DNA of 64,000 nt from Dichetophora obliterata (taxonomy: Eukaryota; Arthropoda; Insecta; Diptera; Sciomyzidae), in contig OY986435.1 of assembly GCA_963920525.1 (NCBI GenBank), positions 177,600,266 to 177,664,265 on the forward strand, given 5' to 3'. The position numbers and the translations under genes are program-made. Positions 55,801 through 64,000 of this stretch are shown one piece after another. Every line of letters begins with the position of its first letter. Position 1 is the first letter of the stretch. Under the pieces are notes generated by a model. That model was not told where the DNA came from, did not search any database, and saw nothing but the letters and a program-made list of their open reading frames with translations.

Positions 55801-58800
55801 AACATATTAAAAACTTTTGCACAAAAACTGACTTAGATTAATTTTTTAAGCTCAAAGTAAAGTTTTTTCTTTTGCTTTCCTAAAATCTGATGTTTGTGGT
55901 ATTTGAACTTTTACCTAAGAGCCCAAAATTAAATATAAAGCTTTTATATTTAATTTTCTAAGCTGCCATCACAACACATGTCGAGATTTTTTAATTCACT
56001 GCTGAGTTTGAACTTAGTTAAGCTTAACCGTTAGGAACAGAGTTAAGACGACGTTAACACATGACTTGTATTTGAGTGAAAAAAAATCCGCATTTCTTTT
56101 GATCGCATCAGCTGGGAAAATTGTTGCATTTCCATTCCAAAGCCATTCAACATAACTTAAGCTCAGCTCAGTTCAGCTTAAATCAACTTAAAGCACAAAC
56201 AGTACTTCAAGATTTCAATTCGATTCGCTGCAATCCTGTTGTTGCACATGCAAAGCTCTGCTAATGCAATGCATTACAACAAAAAATGCAGCGATTACAA
56301 CAGCAAAATATAATTTTTTTTTTCTTATAAAATGGAAAAATAATGGAGAAAAAATTATAATTAATTTCGCGCACAGCTTCGTAAGTTCGATTCATTATAC
56401 ATAAAGCTTTCTAAGTATAAACCAACAACAAGGTAGTAGATGCAATACTTACAGCCATAATGTTGCTGTTGCGGCTGTTGTTATTGTTGTTGCAATATTT
56501 TCTTATTTTGTTGCCTATCACTCGTGCCGGCAACAAAATGTGTCTGTGTTTGTCCATTTTTCGATTTACTGTAATAACGTTATGTATGACCTATTGGCAT
56601 CAATATTACTACAACAACAGCAGCAACAATAAGTTAAACAACACTGACTGCAATATCAAAAACAACAATACTAGCATTAAAAACAAAAACTTAGCCCACA
56701 ACCACAACAGCACGTTGTTTCCAATAATAGCTGCTTTATTTCATTTTTAGTAGCAAAACTATTTTATCGTTTTGAGTTTTACAAAAATAAGTAAATATTT
56801 TAAAAAAAGCATCATAACCGAATTATTATAGCGAATTTCGGGTTTTTTTGCTTATTGAATATATGTTTTTAAAAAATCATTAAAATTTTCCACAAGTTAT
56901 GACCAACTGTTGTTTTATAGCTTCATAAAATGATCACAAAAGATAAATTTATATTCCTTATATAGTTAATATTAGCAATAAACATCAAATGAATCTCTGA
57001 CAAAAAAAAATTAAATTTAGAAATAATACAATTTTCTACCTGTTAAAGTCTCCATTTTTGGCAACAGTTGTTAGTGAAAGTTGATGTACTTGATGCAACA
57101 AAAAAACTGGTGGCTTAGGTTATCCATCAAATTTGACTTGTTATGATTTATGATTGAGCAGTGGGAGGGCGCAAGCATGCGATTTAAGTGAAATTGTGTG
57201 GGTGAAAAGTGTGTGTTTTAAAGCCATGCATTAATTTTTTACAGAAAGCGAAGGTACCTAGTAAGAGAAAACACATTAAGCTAACTATTTCCTAACATAC
57301 AATATCTTTTCTGCCGATTGAAAAATCGCCATGTTCTCTATCGGGATTATGTAGCGTACTAACAGTAAATCGCTTAAGTCAACATAACACTAAGTAACAA
57401 AAAAAAATGTATTTCGGAAGCCACTATAAATTTCGACTTTTGTACAAATGGAGGACACTTCGATCATCTTTTATAATTTTTTCATTTTAATTGATAAAAA
57501 GCACAGTTCAATTATGCATTAGATAATACCATTATATTTTCAATTTAGTTAAACTTTTGAAGTACAACCAATTTGTTATTTTTATTAATTTTGTTTGCGT
57601 TTTTGTTTTAAAGAAAATTGCGTTTAAACTTGAAATCAATTCAAGTTGTTTCAACGGATTGATTTCATCTTCACACGAGCGCAGTTCGATATTGTGTTAA
57701 TCGGATCGGTTTGTTGATACATCGTAAGAAAGATCAATTCATTGCCTTTCAAACGAGTTTTTAAAAATAGAGTTTTCCGTGAGTTAGTTTTGCAAAAAAC
57801 AGTAATGTGCATTCAAGTAATGAAATAATTATTAACCCTGTAACTCCTAAAGGTGTGAAAAAAGACCCCCTAGCTCAACTCTTTCACCTCCGTAAGCAGT
57901 TGCACTCTATTGCGGGACTCCCTGTATAAACAATACCAAAAAAATATTTTTTGTAAAACGCAAAATTTGATAAAATAAAAAAATGGCCACCTCAAATTTT
58001 CACCATTTTTTTATTTGATCACTACTGTGTCTAATTTAAGCTTTAAATGTGTTAAAACCTCTTTGATGCTCCTAAAAATGATTTTTATTCTAATTTCAAA
58101 ACCAGTTTTGACTGTTTTTTATAGTTGAGAAATTGAGAAATTAGCAATGAGATAATTTCAAGTCTGTCTGTGGAAATAAGTTTTTGTGGAATTTTATCTT
58201 TTCATATAGTCACTTTGTATGGGAGGTAGGTGCGGTTTTGATCCAAGTTGGCTTATTTTTGAACTTGATTTTCAGTTTTTAGATACAAGCTTGCATTAAA
58301 TTTCATTACGATGGGACACTGCGTAGTCCCATAGACAAAACTCAACTTTTTTTTTATGACTCGAAACCAAACAATAATGAAATCAATCGACAGGTAATTG
58401 TATAGTGCATTTTCACTATACATTTCCTTTTAGTTTCCTCAATCAAGTTCAGTTTTGTCAAAGCAGCTAAAATTTTTAAAAATGTCGTTCCCATTCTTCG
58501 AATTACATTTTGGATACCATATCTATTAACAACGTTAACAGTTTTTACAATACAAAAAGAACTTAACTTTCGTGTTGCTTACTTAGAGTTGGTTTTTTTT
58601 CCAGAAAGCAAATATTTATAAGAAAATTTTAACTAGCGTAACAAAAGTACATCGCAGATAAATTAGCTTAATGGAATTAGTTAGTTATTTTTTCATCCCG
58701 ACACAAATGTCAGCATTTTCCCTAGCTAAAGTGTTAGAATGATGGTGTTGGGAAAAAATTATAATAAGAGTTGAGAACTTCTCATAATGTGTCGAAAGAA

Positions 58801-60071
58801 AGCTTTTGCTGTGTTTGCGTGTTCAACTGCTATTTAATGGTCCACGCTTTCAAAGCTGCACGTTTAGCACAAATTACAATCCCGCACACCAGCACACACC
58901 AACACACATACACTAACAGATAGACAGACACTTCTAAGTACACAACACGATTGGTTTGTTGTAAGAAAAAGAAGAAGAACCAAACAATTGTTGCCGTTGG
59001 CTAAAAATGTTAAAAAAGGTGTACCTCAAACACTGACGCACTCACGTATGTGAGAAAGTAAAAACATTAATTAATCAGGTCAAAGATGAGTCATAAGCAC
59101 AAAAAAATCACTGTTGAAAGAAGATATTTTTTACAAAAAAGACAAAGTCGAAATGCGCCAACAACGTTGGTCATTGAAGTCATTGACCACAAAGTTAAAT
59201 TAATAAAATGTTGAAACAGATAATTGTTTTAAATTTTTTTGCAAAAAATACATATTTTTTGTAGTTAGTGCTTTGTTTTTGTTAGCTTAGTTATTTTTTT
59301 TTACATATATTGGCTGGCTCTTCATTGTTTTAACCAAAAGTTGACAAAATAGTTGAGAACTACTTTTGACATAAAATGACGACATTGTTTTAAGCAGCTC
59401 AAATTCTACTCATAATGTTAATTTATGGCTAGATATTGTGTAACTATCAGGAAACATCAATAAATCCATTATTTATTTTTATTTTCGTTAAGATCTGCCA
59501 ATTAATTTTTCGACTTCTTTTTTGTTTTAATCATCACACTAAATCTTGTTTCAAGAGGATGAAACAAATTTGGTACGCATGATTTAGTTATTGTGAGCTT
59601 AAGATAATAAACGAATTATGTTAAGAAAATTTTTTGTTCTATGCAAGCTTTTGTGCTCAGATAATTATCATGTTTTTTGAATTACAAGATCTTGATGTTT
59701 TCGACATATTGGTATTTTTTCCCCCTTTTAATATGAGTTATAAACATGTGCTGTTGAATTTAGTTTGGTTTGGTTTTTTTATTTAGATGCTTGTCAGCAA
59801 TATTCAAAAACATGGATGATTTGAACGCCTAGTGGCTTAGGCCACTTAAGAGATCCATGCATAAATTTGTATATCATGAATGTTAATAGTAATGGAACGG
59901 CTATTGTTAGGAAGCATTTTATTTCTTAACCCTTAAATGCTTTAAGAGCTATTTTTCGTTAAAAATTTTTAAAAATAAATATTAGTTTTGTTATATAGTG
60001 GTAAATAGTTGCAAAGTTTATTTGTGTTTATGCGCTTTAAATTAAAAAATTGAACTACGCACATTTTCTAT
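55801..60071. other. Unique non-coding DNA
   Basis: 56.1-56.75 kb contains CAACAACAGCAGCAACAAT-type triplets and a low-complexity 96-codon frame with no domain. 57.1-59.1 kb is unique-looking with CA-rich text (58890-58930). TATGGGAGGTAGGTGCGGTTTTG near 58.22 kb is one of the dispersed motifs. No exon, promoter or RNA gene can be supported. Confidence 0.45.
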
Positions 60072-60127
60072 AATTTAAATACAAATTCTAAATGTTTGAT
60101 AATTTAAATCATTCTTGATTTTAAATA

Positions 60128-61431
60128 AAGGGTCAGCCAAATAACTTTTTTTTTTTGAAAATTCTATAAAAAAAAACGACTGGATATTTTCTCAAATTTC
60201 TTTTTTTATTTGAAAGTATAAGCCTTCCGGTTAATAATGGAAAATAATTTCATTCAAATGGCTGCCTCGGCTGGCCATGCAGTAGCCTACACGATCGGTC
60301 CAATTTTTAAGCACATTATCGATTGTGTGCAGCTGTATTTAACCAATGGCTTCACGAATATTGTCCTTTAAAGCGTCAATTGTCTCCGGCTTGTCGGCGT
60401 AACACTAATCTTTGAGGGCACCCCACAAATAATAGTCCAACGGTGTCAAATTGCAGCTCCGAGATGGCCAATGACATCAACTCTGCGGCTGATAATGCGA
60501 TCTTCAAAAACAGGGCGCAAAACATAGAGTCTAGCTTCGGCTGTGTGGCACGTAGCGCCGTCCTGTTGAAACCAAATGTTGCCAATATCCTCCTCTTCAA
60601 TTTTTGTGAACAACAATTCGTTCAACATGGCCCGATAACGATTGCCATTGACTGTAACGGCCACTCCTTGCTCATTTTCGAAGAAAAATGGTCCAATTAT
60701 GCCTCTGGACCAAAATCCGCACCAAACAGTGACTCGTTTTGGTGCAGCGGCTTTTCAATGTATGCGTGCGGGTTTTCTGTGCCCCAAATGCGACAATTTT
60801 GCATGTTTACTTACCCGCCAAGATAAAAATGAGCTTCATCTGAAAAGATGATTTTTTTTGGCAAAATCGGCATCTTATGTAAGTCGATCGCAGGCCCACT
60901 TAGCGAAGCGAAAACGCATTGGATGGTCAGTTGGCTTCAACTCCTGAACCAATTGGACTTTGTATGGCGTCATACTAAGGTCTTTATGCAAAATTCGTCT
61001 CAATGATGTCTCCGAAATGTTCAATTGTTGAGAACGACGGTGAATTCATGTTGATGGCGCTTCACGCACACTTTCTGCCACAGCAGCAATATTCTCGGGT
61101 GTATGCACTTCTTTTGGCTTTTCACGCTTTGGTTTATCGATGAGGATGTCAGTTTCTTTCATTTTTTTCACAAGATAACGAACATACGGAGCTGACGGTG
61201 CTTCTCTTCTTCCAAAATTCGTACGCAATTTTCGCACACATTCTGCAACATTACCATGATTTTCAAAGTAATGTCGTAATATTTCTTAGCGTTGTTAAGC
61301 GAATACATAACCATATTCGTTCAGCGGAAGGATAAAACTAGCTATCTGTTAAATTAGACATGAGCTAAGTGTTAGCATTCACGAAATAAGCACTAGTTGA
61401 AAAAAAAATCGTTAGATGGCGGATCAAATTG
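60128..61431 (-). mobile_element. mariner-like element with TA duplication
   Basis: The element is 1304 bases, with TA at 60126-60127 and 61432-61433. The target is known from the intact Foldback arm, so the ends are exact. Its imperfect inverted ends are GGGTCAGCCAAATAAC on the left and the complement of GTTAGATGGCGGATCA on the right, each followed by a T run. It carries one minus-strand transposase. Confidence 0.93.
60231..61290 (-). pseudogene. mariner-superfamily transposase, few lesions
   Basis: Reading down the minus strand: EILRHYFENHGNVAECVRKL and TNFGRREAPSAPYVR (helix-turn-helix), ENIAAVAESVREAPS, LNISETSLRRILHKDL, PYKVQLVQELKPTDH, CRIWGTE-type text now read as SHLGHRK after a frameshift, RVTVWCGFWSRGIIGPFFFE, then WFQQDGATCHTAEARLYVLR (second catalytic Asp), CNLTPLDYYLWG (third catalytic position, Asp changed to Asn) and ASRGSHLNEIIFHY stop. 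The first catalytic block (FSDEAHF) is damaged by an indel. The aspartate spacing of about 37 places it near the DD37D-type mariners. It is inactive but younger than the other relics. Confidence 0.85.
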
Positions 61432-61512
61432 TACAAATTCTAGATTATTGATAGTTTAAAATCGTTTATTCAGCTTTTTAGGTCAGGTTAGAACAATTAA
61501 TTGATCTAAATT

Positions 61513-62095
61513 ATGAAAATAAGTAATCTAAATATAAATTATGAAAACGTTCTATAAATTTGAATTTTGAAAAATTTTTTATAAAAAGCAATGAACCCAT
61601 TCAAATAATAAATAATTTAATGTTACGATTTTTGAATTAATAAATTTATTTATAAAAAAATTATGATTTATTAAAAAATAATATCTGAAAAATAAAAAGT
61701 TTATAAAAATCTCATATATTTAAATTGTAAAATTAATATAATTTATAATGAATGTGCTAGCTATAACAATAAATTTTATATAATAGATTGACATGTGGTG
61801 ATGAATAAGAGGCAACAATTGGAAACACGAAAATAGTATGTTTTTGATGGCATGGTTTCCAAAGCTTTTCCAAATTCAGTTCTGTACGCGATCTTCGAAA
61901 AATATCAATTATATTTTTTTAAATATTTTCAATAATTTTTCAAAACTTTAGTTGATAAAATTTCAAAGTACAAAATTAACAGATTTTATTTAGAATTTAT
62001 GATACAAAAAAATGTATATTCTGAGAGTTAGAAATTGTTTTGCCTTTTTAAATTTTTTTAAACATTATTGTAGGATATATTACGAATTCAATACA
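61513..62095. other. AT-rich stretch
   Basis: No feature seen. Confidence 0.45.
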
Positions 62096-63044
62096 CACTC
62101 ACGGTAAAAAGAAAAGCCGACTTAATAATTTAACAACCTATATTCTTTTTCTTGAATTATAACAAAGAGTGCCGAAACCGAAAAAAAAACACAACCAAAC
62201 TTTACAGAAATTCTTAAAGAGAGATAGGTTGAGAGTTTATCACACCTTATTTGACCTCTCAATGTTGTCATAATTTTTTTTAATTTCTTTTTAAAGTTCA
62301 AGTGTTCGAATTTTGTTGTGCTCGACATTCATTGAATTTTTACAGCCATTGGCCTTGCTGAAAATGAAAAATAAATCCATTTTTTTTCCAAAGAATATTA
62401 CGTAATTTAAGGCTATGTAAAAATAAATCCAATTAAATAAAAATTAAGCTTGTAGCGAAGTAAATTCTTGTTTTTTCTTTAACTTAAAAAAATAGTATTT
62501 CTATAAATTTTAATTAAATAATATTCCATTAATGATATTTGTTTTTCACAAAAATTAATTGCACGTAAAAATACTTTTCCATTGAACATCGAAATTGGTG
62601 AAGAATTCGCTGAATGGCATTAATTTTAAAGTAATTTTTTTTCGTCAAAAACTGATTCCTATGTACATAAGTATATGTTTGCTACCGTACAAAACGCACC
62701 CATTTCTTAAAATCTTTTATAAAGTCGCATTTTATTCAAAATTTTGCCTAAAAGAAATGTATTTATTTTTAATTTTGAACAAAGCAAATGACTGTAAAAA
62801 TTCAACAATTCTCGGCACAACAAAATTCAAACACTTCAACTTTAAAAATAAATTTAAAAAATTATGACGACATTGAGAGGTCAAATAAGGTGCAATGGAC
62901 TCTCAACATAACCATCTTTAAGAACTTTAATAAAGTTTTGTTGTGTTTGTTTTTTTGGTTGATTTCGGTACACTGTGTTTTAATTCAAGAAAAATAATAC
63001 TTTTTTTTAAATTATTAAGTCGGCTTTTTTTTTGACCGTGAGTG
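62096..63044. mobile_element. Long inverted-repeat (foldback-type) element
   Basis: CACTCACGGT, AAAGCCGACTTAATAATTT, TTTTTCTTGAATTA, GACCTCTCAATG and AATTTTGTTGTGC on the left recur in inverted order on the right, so arms 62096-62392 and about 62748-63044 can pair for close to 300 bases around a 355-base centre. The frames on both strands over the arms are mirror shadows. No target duplication is evident. The family is unknown. Confidence 0.75.
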
Positions 63045-64000
63045 AAGCTTTGAGACTCTATATATATATATATATATATCTTAATTCGATTTCATCATCT
63101 TAACATCAGCCAAATTTGGAGTGTTTCGCACTGCTGGTTTTAGTTTGGGGTCAAAAGGGTTAACGAGAAGCATTACTATCTTCTATGCCAAAGTCCATTG
63201 CTTCTTTTGTCGTGCTTGTTGTTGGTGTACATTTTTTTCATACAAATTGAAGCGGTTCAATTGTTATTTGAAGTATTTTAAAATTTTACCTTGTCAAAGT
63301 TAAATACAATTTTTTTTTCTTATGATATGAGAATAAGTCTTACTTATGCCATCGATTTCAATTTATTGAATAGTATTTCTATGTATTTTACTTACTATCA
63401 AAATATATTTTTGAGCATTCCACGGTTACGTACAGACAAATTTAACTATTTTTTGAGTTTATTGTACAGCCAATTCTAAATTTACACATTGTAAGAGAAG
63501 TCCATTTATCTAATTTAATAGATTGCACTCTGTTTTTTCATTGTACGTTTAAACTTTCTTTAAATTCCATTAAATGCAAGCGAAAAAATAAGACATCTAC
63601 AGTCACGTGTCGGACGGGTCCAATAAACCAACGTTGCAAATCGTTGTGTTCGGTTACAAATTTTAGCGAAAGTATCTAAGGAAGAGGTATTTGAAAGCCA
63701 AAGTTTTATTACTCATAAACATGCTTTCGGCGTAAAAAGATTTTTAATAAAGTCCGTCCACAGTATTTTTTTAATGGTCTATTTACATATCGTCACGTAG
63801 AGACAAATTACGTAACGTGCCTGACAGACTGACAATGTTGTAGTTTAATTGGGTAATTAAGTAATTAGGTAGTTAAGTCATTATGTAACTTAGTAATTAA
63901 AAAACAAATTTATAATTTTGTTCTTTCCTTGCCTCAACTATTTTTTTAATATTCTTTAGCAAATGACTTACCTTTTTACTTAAACAAAAAATTTAACGAA
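63045..64000. other. Non-coding stretch with (TA)n
   Basis: A TA microsatellite lies at 63059-63079. Frames at 63121-63479 have no motif. Near 63845-63900 is an imperfect tandem of TAATTAAGTAATTAGGTAG-type words. No gene recognised. Confidence 0.45.

Larger units (their letters stand above)
60072..61512. mobile_element. Foldback-like arm split by a mariner
   Basis: 60072-60127 continues without loss at 61432-61512: TTTAAATACAAATTCTAAATG, then GATTTTAAATA joined to TACAAATTCTAG, TTTAAAATCGTTTATT, and TTAGAACAATTAATTGATC. This equals one arm of the 43.6-44.2 kb element. The opposite arm is absent. The mariner insertion duplicated TA exactly within AAATACAAATTC. Confidence 0.85.

Noticed and set aside
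56460..56750. 96-codon frame as a small secreted protein
   Set aside because: The hydrophobic start is translated GTT/TTG repeat and the rest is CAA/AAC repeat.
60443..60851. Plus-strand frames over the mariner
   Set aside because: They are antisense shadows of the transposase.
62122..62997. Similar frames on both strands as duplicated genes
   Set aside because: They arise from the inverted arms of one element and show no protein motif.
1..64000. LTR retrotransposons, endogenous viral genes, Helitrons, CRISPR arrays
   Set aside because: I saw no paired direct LTRs, gag-pol or envelope motifs, Rep/helicase motifs or regular spacer arrays; short or old copies could be missed by eye.

Overview
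The window is AT-rich eukaryotic DNA, most likely from a brachyceran fly. CAA/GTT-repeat-rich unique stretches, a fly-like RpS16 retrocopy, 60-75-base introns in the one spliced relic, and the mix of hAT, Tc1/mariner, pogo-like and non-LTR elements all fit. A tephritid or related family is my guess and is not proven. I see no intact host gene, rRNA gene, canonical tRNA gene, CRISPR array or operon. Apart from one near-intact transposase, the long open frames are relics or shadows. Even that transposase carries one frameshift.

Layout. 0-6 kb: two tRNA-like SINE heads, a TA-flanked inverted-repeat element, a full-length processed RpS16 pseudogene inside an inverted-repeat element, a pogo-like MITE and a mariner stump. 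6-15 kb: mostly unique non-coding DNA with microsatellites. 15.5-17.5 kb: a decayed non-LTR retrotransposon interrupted by a TA-flanked MITE, then a mariner fragment. 17.9-20.6 kb: a Tc1-like element split by a hAT element. 21-22.9 kb: a frameshifted host-like coding fragment and a second non-LTR 3' end. 26.3-28.9 kb: a palindromic hAT-type MITE and a hAT relic with a 74-base patch copied from nearby. 33.5-36.1 kb: a RAG1/Transib-like transposase pseudogene carrying nested MITEs, with more MITEs beside it. 37.4-40.6 kb: a hAT-type element with another inside it. 41.6-42.7 kb: a Harbinger-type Myb/SANT gene relic. 43.6-44.2 kb: a Foldback-like element. 45-47 kb: diverged internal repeats. 47.7-50.1 kb: an almost intact 2.4-kb hAT with a perfect 8-base target duplication. 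51.6-55.8 kb: a tentative hAT-type composite holding a second RAG1/Transib-like fragment. 60-61.5 kb: a mariner inserted into a second Foldback arm. 62.1-63.0 kb: another long inverted-repeat element.

How the parts relate. Insertion order can be read from target duplications: hAT into Tc1, mariner into Foldback arm, MITEs into the RAG1-like gene, a MITE into reverse transcriptase. The non-autonomous elements depended on transposases encoded elsewhere. Remaining unique segments look like intergenic or long-intron DNA. The strongest leads are the two RAG1/Transib-like relics, the 47.7-50.1 kb hAT, the RpS16 retrocopy inside an inverted-repeat element, and the identical 74-base patch with its snap-back palindrome. 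All assignments rest on reading by eye and on family knowledge; no database search was run.
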